The notes: generated by a model not told the origin, from the letters alone. Counted from the stretch's first letter, positions 41,301 through 51,287 are shown. The stretch is DNA of 64,000 bases from Saccharothrix sp. S26 (GCF_021390395.1 NZ_JAJUWT010000003.1:186001-250000), one strand, 5' to 3'. A program made the numbers and translations.

Positions 41301-44300
41301 CGTCATAGGTCCACCGCCAGGTGTTGCCCGCCGGGTCCGTGGCGGACGCGAGGCTGCCGGTCGGCCAGTACGCGTAGGTCGTCGTGTCGAACGTCCCGGC
41401 GGGCGTGGGGCCGTGGTACTGGAGCAACTGGGTGGTGTGGCCGCGGGCGTCGGAGACGGTCGTGGTGGCGGTGCCCCCGGCCGGCGGGGTGACGTGCACC
41501 CGGTCGCCGTCGTACGCGGTGGTCGCCTCCCACTTCTTCTGCTCGCCGGCGTAGAACACCTGCTTCACCGGGCGGCTCGCGCCGTCGAACCGGGTCCACG
41601 TCACGCTCGGCACCGCGTTGTCCGCGGCCGTCCACAGCGTGGTGTCCACGGGCGCGGCGTTGTAGTACGGCTGGGTGGTCCGGTACTGGCGGCCGTGCGA
41701 GTCGTACCGCGTCTCGGCGAGCAGCCGGCCGCCGTGGGTCGGGGTCTGGACCTGGCGGACCCGGTAGAGGCCGTCGTAGAGGGTGGTGGCGGTGGTGTAG
41801 TTGCCGTTCGGGCCGACCTTGGTCTCGCTGACCGCGGAGGGCGCGTCGTTGCGGACCAGGTAGGCGTACTTGGCGCTGCCGGACGGGTTGGTGGTCTTGC
41901 GCCGGTTGGGCAGCCACACCTCGGTGTTGCGGCCCAGTGCGTCGAACGCGACCTCGGTGACGCGCAGGTTGGCGTCCACCGTCCGGGTCGGCGTGCCCCA
42001 CGCCGGCTCGACCGTCAGGGTCGTCGTGTGGCCGAGCGCGTCGGTGGTGACGGTCTTCGTGAGCGGGCCGTCGTCGGCCGGGGTGTAGGCGAGCTTCGAC
42101 TCGTTGCCCGCCGCGTCGGTGATGGTCAGCGGGCGGCCGAACTTGTCGTAGGTCGCCGAGCCGTCGACGCCGTAGCCGGGGGCGGACTGGGGGCGGTCGC
42201 GCAACGACTTCTTGGACGTCAGGTCGCCCTTCGTGGGCGCCACGCCGAAGTCCTGGCCGTCGTAGGCGAACACCTCGTCGGCCAATGCGTGCGCCGGGAA
42301 CGTCGGCGGCGTACCGCAGGCGACCGCCACGGCCTCCTGCCGGGACGGGAAGTTCACCAGCCACTTCGCCGTGTTGCGGGCGTAGGTGGTGGTGACGCAC
42401 TTGTCGTCCGCGGCGGTCGTCGTGTCACCGAGGTCGTTCACGGTGAGCACGAGGCCGAGCTCGTCGTAGGTCGACTCGGTCCTCGTCGTCCGCCACCCAC
42501 CGGCCTTCAACGCCGTGTAGGACTCCGACGATCCGTTGTGGACGAAGTACGCCTTGTACTCGCCGCGGGTCGCGGTGGGGCCCTGCCACGACGGGGTGTC
42601 GATGGTCCGGCTGACCACCTCGTCGGTGTCGCCGAGGTAGGTCGTCGACTCGTACCGGACGCCTTGCAGCCAGTCGTGGTCGGTGTGCGTGCCGCCCGCC
42701 GAGTCGGTGAACGTGCCGCCCATGCCCCGGTAGAACCGCTCCTCGGCCAACGTGATCGGGCCGCTGGTGTCGGTCGGCAACCCCGTGCGCACCTCGACCC
42801 GCGCGTAGCCGCGGTACTCGTCCCAGGTCTTGCGGTCCGCCGGGGTGAACTCGGACTGGCTGAAGTGCCAGGCCGCGCCGTCCAGGTAGTCGTAGGACAC
42901 CTTCTGCACGGCGTTCGCGCCGAACCGGTCCGACGTGGTCACCGACGCCACCACGTACTTGTGGAAGTAGTCCGTGCGCTCGGCGAAGTCCTTCTTCGTC
43001 CACGTCACCGGGAAGCACCGCTTCGTGTTGGACTCGGCACTCGCCGGCATCGACCCCGCGGCGCAGTCCGGGTCCGCGTAGGCGATCGACGTGATGCCGC
43101 CCGCCTCGGAGACGATCGCGGTCAGCCGGAACCGCAGCAGCGGACCGGCGTCGTTCGGCTGCTCCACCCGGTTGGCCTTGCGGGTGCCCTCGAACGTCAC
43201 CGCGGGCAACGCGACGTCGGTCGCGCCGACGTGCCCGGTGTGCGTGATGCTCTTGAGCCACAACGTGGCCTTCTCACCGCTACCGGGGTCGGGGAACTCG
43301 TGCCCGAGCGTCCACGAGTCGACGTCGTCGAACGCCGTGCCCCGCCACACCTTGGTGACGATCCGGTTCAGCCTCTTGGTCGACCAGAACGTGGGCGAGT
43401 GCAGGTCGGGGCACGTCGAGGCGGCGCACCGGTCGGCCAACGACGTGTCCGGCCAGTTCTCCGGCTTCTCCAGCACGCAGTCGCTGCCCGGCACGCACCG
43501 GTCCGCGAGCTCGAAGTCCACCCGGGCGGACGCCTGCACCGCCACCTCGTCGCGCAGGCCGTACGTGACGGACTTCAACGTGCCGGCGCGCACGTACGAC
43601 ACGGCGGCGTCCTCGGCGTTGAGCCCGTAGGAGTTCGTCTCGGTCTCGTAGTCGTACAGGATGACGTTGCCGCGGGCGTCGACCGACTTGTCGAGGTTCC
43701 AGCGCCACGCCTGCACGCACCACGACGTGGCGAACGTCGTGCCGTTGCACTGCTCGTGCTCGTCGTCGCCGAACACCGGCACGGTCCACGTCGAGTTCGA
43801 CTCCTTGCGGGAGCCGAAGTAGTGGGTGGTGCCGTCGACGGTCGTGATCGTCCAGTGCTCGCCGTTGTCGTCGCCGTTGTCGACACCGGTGCCCAGGCTG
43901 ATCCGGGCGCCGTTGTCCGACTTCTGCCGCCACGCGCCGTCGGCCTCGTTGCGCACCAGCATCCCGCCGCCGCCGGGGTAGGTGGCGGTGGCGTTGTCGC
44001 TGCGCCAGCACAGGTCGCCGGTGTTGGTGGGCGCGGCCGTGCCCTCGGTGTCGTCGGTGCACCCGCCGTAGGTGCGCTCGACGTACCCGGCGCCGAGCTC
44101 CCAGCCCTCACCGACCCACGACGACTGGTTGTTCGTCGCGCTGGTCCGGCCGTCCACCGCGGACGACCGGTACGACAGCCCGAGCGACGGCTGGAACCCG
44201 CCCGGCGACGGCGGCACGCGCAGCGGGTAGGACCAGGTGAAGTCGCCGGTCTGCCGGGCCACGTCCCAGGTGGCCGACGGAGACAGCGGCGTCGCCTTGA

Positions 44301-44553
44301 ACGAACCGCCGCCGTCGGGCGCCGCGGTGGAAGCCGACTGGTTGCCGCGCAGCGCTCGGGACGTGCTCTCCCCGACGGGCGTCGAGCCCCAGGACGGGCT
44401 GGTCACGGGCACGGACGGGATGTCGGGCAGGGGGACCGAGGGCCCCGCCTGCGCTTGGGCCGGTGTCGGGGCGACCGCGGTCACCAGGGACAACCCCAGG
44501 GCGACCGCGAGCGCTCTCGCGAGCGTGCGGAAGGTACGTCTGTCGGACCGCAT
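38389..44553 (-). CDS. Secreted RHS/YD-repeat polymorphic toxin with Hint domain
   Basis: A 2054-aa protein. It has a Sec signal peptide (residues 1-35, APTPAQA), a secreted N-terminal beta region (SYRSSAVDGRTSATNNQSSWVGEGWE), and many YD repeats (YDKFGRPLTITDAAGNE, YDVRGHLTRSEDV, YDKAGNRLTEVDH). The RHS core end, LGRFLSVDPIMDVGNPQQWNGYAY, starts at residue 1590. A Hint self-cleavage domain spans 1790-1936 (C1790 RNSFSGDTHVLMADGT, TATAHHSFY, ending VLVHNNG). The last 118 residues (GSPHEKLARSIAADEGSVLGGTIF, ENSGHYGHRWNDAHRRQF) form the toxin module, family unresolved. The RHS shell should hold the toxin and Hint should release it. ATG 44553 follows GGAGAGG. It is co-transcribed with the LamG giant and the immunity candidate. 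Confidence 0.9.
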   Translation of the reverse strand: MRSDRRTFRTLARALAVALGLSLVTAVAPTPAQAQAGPSVPLPDIPSVPVTSPSWGSTPVGESTSRALRGNQSASTAAPDGGGSFKATPLSPSATWDVARQTGDFTWSYPLRVPPSPGGFQPSLGLSYRSSAVDGRTSATNNQSSWVGEGWELGAGYVERTYGGCTDDTEGTAAPTNTGDLCWRSDNATATYPGGGGMLVRNEADGAWRQKSDNGARISLGTGVDNGDDNGEHWTITTVDGTTHYFGSRKESNSTWTVPVFGDDEHEQCNGTTFATSWCVQAWRWNLDKSVDARGNVILYDYETETNSYGLNAEDAAVSYVRAGTLKSVTYGLRDEVAVQASARVDFELADRCVPGSDCVLEKPENWPDTSLADRCAASTCPDLHSPTFWSTKRLNRIVTKVWRGTAFDDVDSWTLGHEFPDPGSGEKATLWLKSITHTGHVGATDVALPAVTFEGTRKANRVEQPNDAGPLLRFRLTAIVSEAGGITSIAYADPDCAAGSMPASAESNTKRCFPVTWTKKDFAERTDYFHKYVVASVTTSDRFGANAVQKVSYDYLDGAAWHFSQSEFTPADRKTWDEYRGYARVEVRTGLPTDTSGPITLAEERFYRGMGGTFTDSAGGTHTDHDWLQGVRYESTTYLGDTDEVVSRTIDTPSWQGPTATRGEYKAYFVHNGSSESYTALKAGGWRTTRTESTYDELGLVLTVNDLGDTTTAADDKCVTTTYARNTAKWLVNFPSRQEAVAVACGTPPTFPAHALADEVFAYDGQDFGVAPTKGDLTSKKSLRDRPQSAPGYGVDGSATYDKFGRPLTITDAAGNESKLAYTPADDGPLTKTVTTDALGHTTTLTVEPAWGTPTRTVDANLRVTEVAFDALGRNTEVWLPNRRKTTNPSGSAKYAYLVRNDAPSAVSETKVGPNGNYTTATTLYDGLYRVRQVQTPTHGGRLLAETRYDSHGRQYRTTQPYYNAAPVDTTLWTAADNAVPSVTWTRFDGASRPVKQVFYAGEQKKWEATTAYDGDRVHVTPPAGGTATTTVSDARGHTTQLLQYHGPTPAGTFDTTTYAYWPTGSLASATDPAGNTWRWTYDVRGHLTRSEDVDRGVTTTVYNARGLLETTTDARGRTTWNGYDKVGRRTEVREGGPTGTLLHKYSYDTAGGGKGRLASATRYVNGAAYTQRIDGYDSRYRPTSTSVVIPEAEGLLRNTYTSHYTYNQDGTIAGETFPAAGVVPAETVLHVYDDLGRPTTTNGGIDGSTTRIATQTSFTRLGELERIHLGDGGKRTWLSYYYEADTRRLNRYIVDAETPAPMQADVTYGFDDAGNVRSVQDATRDQPVDLQCFTYDHLRRLSDAWTPAGGVGCGPRPTATGLSGPAPYWQSFDYDKAGNRLTEVDHKASGNTTRTYKYPLPGTPQAHTVRSVTQEGPAGKRIEEFGYDPTGNTTTRTTPEGVQELGWDAEGKLVEASGGVTFIYGVDGTRLLRKDAVSTTLYLGNQEVELAVGAPTPAVTRYYTHAGRTVAMREGKTKLTWLGSDHQGTSQVSVDVGTMTATKRRQLPFGGARGPAVLFPGERGFVGGTNDEATGLVHIGARQYDTDLGRFLSVDPIMDVGNPQQWNGYAYADHTPVTLSDPTGLATWMCPDGDCGGGKKPANGRGYSRDPVPNGGGDVPAGAYYPPITDYGDGWYGGYDSETGGTTLNGVPTPWTAAEAAAILPKVAAHYGGPNIHPLGTEENVENTYGALLSYCVDSDDCSIDDYQEMQWPWIVFLGETGGLDAGGRGSTGKLARSIQKFVKMASCRNSFSGDTHVLMADGTTKAIEDVRVGDVVLNANPETGETEAHKVTAVHVTDADKQYVDLTVATPNGPRTITATAHHSFYEASLHRWTEADDLRARDVLDAGPDNRATVLSARPYVTTMRTHNLSVEGVHTFFVLAGETPVLVHNNGPECGLIRLDPGSDSADALKGFEPSAPEIEYVFEPGTGRFVTGDSSDLRLPGSPHEKLARSIAADEGSVLGGTIFRDGGRLVFTENSGHYGHRWNDAHRRQFQQFLDDFGVEYDYRPWG

Positions 44554-44585
44554 TACCTCTCCAAAGGTGAGCGGGAGCAGGGACG

Positions 44586-47500
44586 TCACGCGGCGAACTG
44601 CGGGGCCGTGGTCGGCACGGACTTGTCGGTGTAGCCGAGCAGGCCGTCCACCGTCAGGCCCTCGCAGTCGGCCTGCGCCGATACGAAGGACTCCCCGTTG
44701 ATCCGGCACCGGTACAGCGCCTTGCCCGAACCGTCGGCGGGCGCCGCGGTCCAGATCCGGCCGAGGCTGCTGACCACGCGCTTGCCCTCGCAGTTCGGGT
44801 CGGTCGACACGAACTGGTCGGAGCCGTCGTAGCAGCTCATCAACGGCTGGTTGCCGGGCTTGGCGACCAGTGACAGGAACCCGTGGACGCCCTCCGTGCG
44901 GTAGCCGGGCGGAGTTCCCTCCACCGTGGCCATGTGGTCACCGGTGTCGTCGTTCAGGCTGCGCACCAGCGGGGCGTAGGCCAGCGTGTAGCCGAGCAGC
45001 CCTTCGGCGGTCATGCCCTCGCAGTCCGAGCGGCGGGACTCGAAGTGGTCCACCCCGGTGAAGCACCGGTAGACCGGGATGGTCGGCAGGTTCGTCGGCT
45101 GCTTGCTGTAGACGACTCCCGCCACACCGAGCTTGGCCTGGGCCTCGCAGTCGGACATCACGGACGTGAACGAGTTGGTGCCGTAGCGGCACGCGTACAA
45201 CGTCCGGGTGTTCGGGTGCGAGGGGTCGACCACCATCCCGAGGGCGCCCTCCACGTGGTACCCGGCGGGCAGGGGTCCGGTGGTGCTGCCCGTGGCGTGG
45301 TCGCCCGCGCCGTCGAGCAGTCGGGCGAGCTGGCCCGGAGCGGGAGTGGCGTGGCTCGCCCGCCGGGCGATGGAGGCGTCGGTGCCGATGCCGTTCTCGA
45401 CCCGCACCTCGTCGAGGTCTCCGGGGAAGAAGTCCGCAGGACTGTCCGCGACCTTGCCGCCACCGATGGTGAGGCTGCCGAGCGAACCCCACAGCAGCAC
45501 GTGCTCGCGGACACCCGCGAGCTTGCCGTCCACGTACAGCTTCAGCACGCCCGCCGGGCGGTCGTAGACGCCGGTGAGGAGCTGCCACTGGTCGAACTTG
45601 ACCGGCTCCGCCGACAGCGCCCACACGGGAGGGGCCTGGTCGTCGTCCTGGGTCGGCGCGCCGAACGCCCACCGGTCGGACTCCGGTCGGTACTGCAGGG
45701 CGAAGGCGCTCATCCGGTCCCCGCTCTGCGCGAGCGCGGTGCCCACCTTGCCCTTGCCGCGCAACCGCACCCACGTCGACACGGTGAAGCTGTTGCGCAT
45801 GTCGATGCCGTGCAGCGCGGTCTGGGCGTGGCTGCGGCCATCCAGCCGCAGCGCCTTGCCGTTGGGGCCGTCGACGAACGACGTGGTGCCGATGGCCGTG
45901 GTCTGGTTCGCCCGCCACGAGTAGTCGCGCACCGTGCTGTCGTCGAAGCGCCACTGCCCGGACAGGGTGGTGCCCGGCAGCCCCTGCACGAGCCGCACCT
46001 CGCCGTCGCTCAGGGCCTTGTCGAACACCCGCAGGTCGTCCACACCCCGTGGGAAGAACCTCGCCTTGCCGCCGTTCACCTTGCCCCGGCCGATGGACAG
46101 CACACCCTCGCTCGGCAGCACGGTGACGCCCGTCACGGTTCCCGACGGCACGCCGTTGACGTGCAACCTGAGCCGACCCAGTTGCTTGTCGTAGGTCATC
46201 GACAGGTGCGTCCAGGCGTGCCAGGCGGCCTTCTCCGTGGACCGCACGACATGCGCGGCGGAGTCGTCGGAGTCGGTCTTCGGCAGCATGGCCGCCCAGC
46301 GGTCGCTCGCGGCTTCGTACATCAGGGAGAAGGCGCCGACCCGGTTCGCGTCCTGGCCGACGACGACCCGATCACCGTTGTTGCCCGCGGTCAGGTACAC
46401 CCACGCGCTGACGGTGAAGCTGTCCGTGGTGGTCAGCACCTTGCCGCTGGTCTCCGCGTAACCGGTCGTGCCGTCGAACCAGGCGCCGGGGCCGTCGCGG
46501 CCGCCGATCCAGCCCGCGCCGTTCTTCAGGGTGGCGGTCCGCCCGCCGACGCTGTCGGCGGCCGTGGTGCCGGTGTTCTCGTTGAACTTCCAGTGCCCGG
46601 TCGGGGTGGGCAGGGTCGGGGTCGGGTTTTCCTGCGGGTAGGACTTGTGCAGCGTCGACACGCGGTCGTCGGTCAGCGGGCCCGTGTAGAGGCGCACCTC
46701 GTCCACGCTGCCCACCCAGTGCTGGGCGGGGGTGCCGCCGGCCTTGCCGCGGCCGATGACGAGCGGGCCCGTGGCGGGCCACGGCGTGTTCAGCGTGCCG
46801 TCACCGATGCGGATGCCGTTGACGTAGATCCAGATCTTCTTGTGCTTGGCGTCGTACACGCCGGTCAGGTGCACCCAGGTGTCGATCTCGCTGGCGTCGG
46901 TGGTGACGGCCGCCTTGGTGACGACGGCGTCGACCGCGTCGCTCTCCGGCATCTCGAAGAACCACTTGCCCGCGCGGTGCTGGTCGTCGTTGATCAGGTG
47001 ACCGAGGCGGAACTTGCTGGTGTTCTGCCCGTCCACGCTGAGCGCGACCCACTCGCAGGACTGGACGTCCTCGGTGAACTCGCACGTCCGCCCCGGCGGC
47101 AGGTAGACCCACGCCGACACGGTGAAGCTCTCGTCGGTGCGCAGGTCGACGCCCTGGGTGGCGGCCGCGCCCGCGCCGTCGAACGCGAGCGCGTTGCCCA
47201 GCCGGCCGGGCGCGTGCGTCGCGCCGCCGGTCAGCGCCGCCGACCGGACCCCGACCGAGTCCGCCGCCGACGTGCCGCTCGGCTCGTCCAGCTGCCACTC
47301 GTGCACCAGCGCCAGGTCACGGCCCGCGAGCTGGCGGACCTCGTCCACGAACAAGGGCCGGCTGTAGACCGACACGTCGTCGATCGCGCCGCTGAAGTGC
47401 TGGATCCCGGCCGTGCCCGCACGGGTGCGCCCGATCCGCAGGCCGCCCACCGCCGCGTCCGGGCTCCACGCGCCGGTGTGCTGCGCGGACCCGGCGGCCA

Positions 47501-50500
47501 CGCCGTTGACGTACAGCGACATCCGGCCGGTCGACTGGTCGTAGCCCGCCGCCAGGTGCGTCCACACGCCGACCTGCACCGGCCCGCCGTACGCGTGGTC
47601 ACGTGCCGCGGCGGCGTCGTCGCGGCCCGCCATGGTGAACGCCCACCGGCCGTCGTCGGTGGTGCGCAGGTCGAACGCCCCGGTGGCCCGGCCTTCCAGC
47701 GACACCACCGACATGGCGCTGCCGACCCGGTCCACCTTCGCCCACGCGGTGACGGAGAAGCTGCGCGCGGTGTCGATCGTCTGCGGCGCGCTGACGTGAC
47801 CGGCGCCGGAGAGCCGGACCGCCTGGTCGGTCGGGTCGGGCAGGCTGCTCTGGCCCGGCGTCCACGTCACGTCGCCGTTCAGCGCGCCGTTGCGGGCGGG
47901 CAGGGACGCGTCGTCGGCGTTGGCGTCGAGCTTCCAGGTGCCCGCCGTGACGCCGTCCTGGGCGACGATGCCCTGGATCTCCTCCGGCGCGAGCACCCGG
48001 CTGTAGGCGCGCCAGTCGTCCACGAAGCCGGTGAGGTGGTTCCCGCCGTACGACCGGCCGAACACCAGGTCGCCGGTGGCGTCCCACGGCGCCCCGACAC
48101 CGACCGCGTTGCCGTCCCCGACCCCGTCGACGAACAGCTGGGCCGTGCGCGTCGAGGCGTCGAACGCGGCGGTCAGGTGCGTCCAGTTCGCGCCGGCGGC
48201 GCGGCCGGAGGTGGCGAGCGCGTTCCACGCCGTCGAACCGTCCGACGGGCGGACGCCGAAGTGCCACTTGCCGTCCCGCAGGAACACCTCGAACCCGCTG
48301 GAGGCCGTGCCGTCCTGGGACACCACGGTGTAGGTCGTGCCGGCGGCCGGGGCCGCGGGCACCTTGACCCAGCCGGCCACGGTGAAGTCGCGGTCGGTGC
48401 GCAGCACCGGGCCGTCGCTGCGGGCCTCGCCCGCTCCCTTGAACTGGAGCGCGGCGGGCTTGTCGCCGGTCCTCAACGCCGTGTCGACGGTGGTGGTGGA
48501 CGCGCCGGGCGACGGCACGACCTCCGCGCCGCCGGACACCTCGTTCGCCGAGGGGTCCCGCTCGTCGAACCGCCAGTGGCCCAGCTGCACGTTGTCCGCG
48601 CGGACGCCGGCCTTGACCTCGGCGTCGCTCAACGCGCGGTCGTGGACCTCGACCTCGTCCACCGCGCCGCGCCACGAGTTGCCGATCACGCCGGACGCCA
48701 TGCCGCGCCCGACCCGCAGCGGCCCGTTCGCGTGCCACGCGGTGCTCCGGGTCGCCGAACCCGCCAACTCGCCGTTGACGTGCAGCTTCACCTTCCCGGC
48801 GGCGGCGTCGTACACGCCGGTGAGGTGGGTCCACACACCCACCGCGGCGTCCTCGGTGGAGCGGACGAACGTGTACCCCGCGGGCGGTGAGGCGTCACCG
48901 GTCGGCATCACGAACACCCAGCGCTTGCTGCCCGGCTCGTACTGCAGGCAGAAACCGCAGATCACCGCGCCGTCCTGGCTGATCGCGGTCTGGGTCGCCT
49001 GGCCGTTGTCCAGGCGCACCCAGGCCGACACCGAGAAGCTCGCGTCCGTGCGCACCGCGTTGGGCGCGGTCACGGTGTCGTCGACGCCGTCGAAGCCCAG
49101 CGCCGAGCCCAGCGCGCCCGGCACGTAGGTCGGCCCGCCCTGCGCGGTGCCGTCACGCCAGCCGAGGAACGCCGAGTCCTTGGTGTCGCCGTCGAACGTG
49201 TACTGCGCCAGCGGCCCGGAGCCGCCGCGCACGTAGAAGTGGTACTGCTTGGCCGGGCCGGCGTTGCCCGCGCGGTCCACGCTGCGCACGTGCAGCGTCT
49301 GCGGGCCGTCGCCGGGCGGGGTCAGGGGCAGCGACGCCTTGCCGCCCACGCCCAGCCGGTCCGGGTAGGCCGTCAGCGGGGTGGCGTCGTCCCAGCCGTA
49401 GGCGAAGTGGTCGACGTCGTCGTCCTTCGCGGTGAAGGTGAACGTGCCGGCCACGGTCTCGCCGCCGTGCCAGCGGTTGTCCTCCGGGTAGAGCGGGCTG
49501 ACCACCTCCGGCTGGTTCGCCGGTCGGACGGTGTCGACCTTGAACGACGGGCCGCTGACCCAGTCGGGCGACTGCCAGTTGCCGTCGTTGGCCTTGACCT
49601 TCCAGGTCACGGTCTGGCCGTGCTTGCCGGTCAGGTCGAGCGTCGAGGTGAACGGCGCGCCGGAGTTGTTGGCCGCGCCGCTGTACGGCGACGTCGTGCC
49701 GTCGCGCGTGACCTCCCACATCGGGAAGAGCGTGCTGTCGTCGGGGTCGCTGAGCCGTGCGCTCAGCTTGACCTCCGGGCCGGACAGGTAGGTGACGCCC
49801 GCGCACCAGTGGCACGGCGTCATGTCGTGGTCGGTGCCCACCTCGTAGGCGTTGTTCGGCTGGTGGTTGTAGTTCACCTGGAGCTTGGTGTGGTCCGGGT
49901 GGTACTTGCGCCAGGCGTTGTCGAGGCCCTCGTCGGCGGCGGTGAGGAAGAACGTCGACACCCCACCGGCGTTGGTGCCGCCCAGCGCCTTGTCGAACCC
50001 GACCTCCTGGAAGCCGGTGCAGGTGCTGTAGACCGACGGCACCGAGACGTTCTGCAGGTGGCCGCCCGCCGGCTGGTTGTACCAGTTCGTGTCGGAGTAG
50101 ATCGTCCCCGCGTCGTACAGGGCCTGCGTCTCGGACGTGCCGCACGCGGTCGGGCCGTAGACGGCCGAGGTGATGAACTTCGAGCTCAGCACCTGCCGGC
50201 CGGCCAGGAAGCCGGTGTCGAACTGGAAGTAGCTGCGCACCACCAGGCCCTGGCCGTACGCCTTGCCGGCACGGGCGGTGGTGATGCCGTTGAGCCACCA
50301 CGCGGTCTCCGCCTGGGAGTTCGCGCCGTTCCAGTGCGTGCCGCGGCGCATCGCGTCCGTGCCGTCGTCGTAGACCGACGTCCAGCTCTGCTTGTCCGGC
50401 GTGTGCCAGGACGGGTCGATGACGAGCGGGAACACCGCGTCCGGGTCCGCCAGCGCGGCCGCGTCGGGCACCAGCGTGAGCGAGTCCTCGGTGATCTCGA

Positions 50501-51287
50501 CGCCGACGGGGGAGCGGCCCGCCGACGGGCTGTCGGTCTCGCGCTTCGCCGAGTCCCACATCCACGAGCTCGCGGCCTCGAAGATCGTCCCGCCCGCCGG
50601 GTCGGTGGCCGTGAGCCTGCCGTCGTCATGGGCCTTGAGCAGGAGGTCCTTCGTGTGCAGGTCGAACCGGATGCGTCGCAGCGCGGGGTTCTCGGCCGCC
50701 TGCGGCGTCTTCACCACGATGTGCTGCGCGTAGCCGGTGACCGTGGTGGTGATCTTCAGGTCGACGTCGGGCAGCACGTCGGCGTAGGTCGCCGTGGCCC
50801 CGTCGAGGCGCGGCTCGGGCAGCGCGCCCGGCCACGTGAGGGTGTACTCGTGGCCGTCACGCGCCATCCGGACCAGCGGCGCGTCCGTCCCGCCGCGGGA
50901 CAGGGCCAGCTCCGGCACGGCGCCCTTGGGCGTCACGCCGTCGTCCGAGGGCTCCAACGTGGGGTCGGGCGCCACCCACCGGTCACCCTTGCGCACCCGC
51001 TGCGGGGTGACGTGCAGGTCGGCGGTGAACGTGCCGTCCGGCTGGGCGAACACGGTCCGCTTCTCGGTGCGCTGGTCGAGCGCCTCGACCGGCCTCCCCT
51101 GGCGCTGGGCGGCGGTCATGGCCAGGGCCGAGGTCGCCGCCTCGGCCAGGGCGGGCGGTGGCCCGGCCGGGGTGGGCGGCCGGTCGGCCGTGACGAGGAC
51201 GGAGGCGCCGAGCGCCGCCGCGAGGACGAGGACGGTGGATCTTCCGCGCAGGCCGAAGCCCCGCGCCGCGGTGCGGCGGGTAGACAC
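44586..51287 (-). CDS. Giant secreted LamG-repeat protein preceding the RHS toxin
   Basis: A 2233-aa exported protein. The N-terminus has a signal or anchor segment (GRSTVLVLAAALGASVLV), then a beta-rich region (YTLTWPGALPEPRLDGATATYADVLPDVDLKITTT). Six LamG/concanavalin-like domains follow, recognisable from starts such as QYTFDGDTKDSA, HWRFDERDPSAN, TWKLDANADDAS, EWQLDEPSGTSAADS, HWKFNENTGTTAADS and QWRFDDSTVRD. The C-terminus has four short Cys repeats of the form YRC-x-F-x-S-x-DCEG-x-LGY. LamG domains bind glycans or surface proteins, so it may anchor or deliver the RHS protein encoded 32 nt downstream. GAGGGG precedes GTG 51287. The pairing LamG-RHS recurs in actinomycetes (recalled). 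Confidence 0.88.
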   Translation of the reverse strand: MSTRRTAARGFGLRGRSTVLVLAAALGASVLVTADRPPTPAGPPPALAEAATSALAMTAAQRQGRPVEALDQRTEKRTVFAQPDGTFTADLHVTPQRVRKGDRWVAPDPTLEPSDDGVTPKGAVPELALSRGGTDAPLVRMARDGHEYTLTWPGALPEPRLDGATATYADVLPDVDLKITTTVTGYAQHIVVKTPQAAENPALRRIRFDLHTKDLLLKAHDDGRLTATDPAGGTIFEAASSWMWDSAKRETDSPSAGRSPVGVEITEDSLTLVPDAAALADPDAVFPLVIDPSWHTPDKQSWTSVYDDGTDAMRRGTHWNGANSQAETAWWLNGITTARAGKAYGQGLVVRSYFQFDTGFLAGRQVLSSKFITSAVYGPTACGTSETQALYDAGTIYSDTNWYNQPAGGHLQNVSVPSVYSTCTGFQEVGFDKALGGTNAGGVSTFFLTAADEGLDNAWRKYHPDHTKLQVNYNHQPNNAYEVGTDHDMTPCHWCAGVTYLSGPEVKLSARLSDPDDSTLFPMWEVTRDGTTSPYSGAANNSGAPFTSTLDLTGKHGQTVTWKVKANDGNWQSPDWVSGPSFKVDTVRPANQPEVVSPLYPEDNRWHGGETVAGTFTFTAKDDDVDHFAYGWDDATPLTAYPDRLGVGGKASLPLTPPGDGPQTLHVRSVDRAGNAGPAKQYHFYVRGGSGPLAQYTFDGDTKDSAFLGWRDGTAQGGPTYVPGALGSALGFDGVDDTVTAPNAVRTDASFSVSAWVRLDNGQATQTAISQDGAVICGFCLQYEPGSKRWVFVMPTGDASPPAGYTFVRSTEDAAVGVWTHLTGVYDAAAGKVKLHVNGELAGSATRSTAWHANGPLRVGRGMASGVIGNSWRGAVDEVEVHDRALSDAEVKAGVRADNVQLGHWRFDERDPSANEVSGGAEVVPSPGASTTTVDTALRTGDKPAALQFKGAGEARSDGPVLRTDRDFTVAGWVKVPAAPAAGTTYTVVSQDGTASSGFEVFLRDGKWHFGVRPSDGSTAWNALATSGRAAGANWTHLTAAFDASTRTAQLFVDGVGDGNAVGVGAPWDATGDLVFGRSYGGNHLTGFVDDWRAYSRVLAPEEIQGIVAQDGVTAGTWKLDANADDASLPARNGALNGDVTWTPGQSSLPDPTDQAVRLSGAGHVSAPQTIDTARSFSVTAWAKVDRVGSAMSVVSLEGRATGAFDLRTTDDGRWAFTMAGRDDAAAARDHAYGGPVQVGVWTHLAAGYDQSTGRMSLYVNGVAAGSAQHTGAWSPDAAVGGLRIGRTRAGTAGIQHFSGAIDDVSVYSRPLFVDEVRQLAGRDLALVHEWQLDEPSGTSAADSVGVRSAALTGGATHAPGRLGNALAFDGAGAAATQGVDLRTDESFTVSAWVYLPPGRTCEFTEDVQSCEWVALSVDGQNTSKFRLGHLINDDQHRAGKWFFEMPESDAVDAVVTKAAVTTDASEIDTWVHLTGVYDAKHKKIWIYVNGIRIGDGTLNTPWPATGPLVIGRGKAGGTPAQHWVGSVDEVRLYTGPLTDDRVSTLHKSYPQENPTPTLPTPTGHWKFNENTGTTAADSVGGRTATLKNGAGWIGGRDGPGAWFDGTTGYAETSGKVLTTTDSFTVSAWVYLTAGNNGDRVVVGQDANRVGAFSLMYEAASDRWAAMLPKTDSDDSAAHVVRSTEKAAWHAWTHLSMTYDKQLGRLRLHVNGVPSGTVTGVTVLPSEGVLSIGRGKVNGGKARFFPRGVDDLRVFDKALSDGEVRLVQGLPGTTLSGQWRFDDSTVRDYSWRANQTTAIGTTSFVDGPNGKALRLDGRSHAQTALHGIDMRNSFTVSTWVRLRGKGKVGTALAQSGDRMSAFALQYRPESDRWAFGAPTQDDDQAPPVWALSAEPVKFDQWQLLTGVYDRPAGVLKLYVDGKLAGVREHVLLWGSLGSLTIGGGKVADSPADFFPGDLDEVRVENGIGTDASIARRASHATPAPGQLARLLDGAGDHATGSTTGPLPAGYHVEGALGMVVDPSHPNTRTLYACRYGTNSFTSVMSDCEAQAKLGVAGVVYSKQPTNLPTIPVYRCFTGVDHFESRRSDCEGMTAEGLLGYTLAYAPLVRSLNDDTGDHMATVEGTPPGYRTEGVHGFLSLVAKPGNQPLMSCYDGSDQFVSTDPNCEGKRVVSSLGRIWTAAPADGSGKALYRCRINGESFVSAQADCEGLTVDGLLGYTDKSVPTTAPQFAA

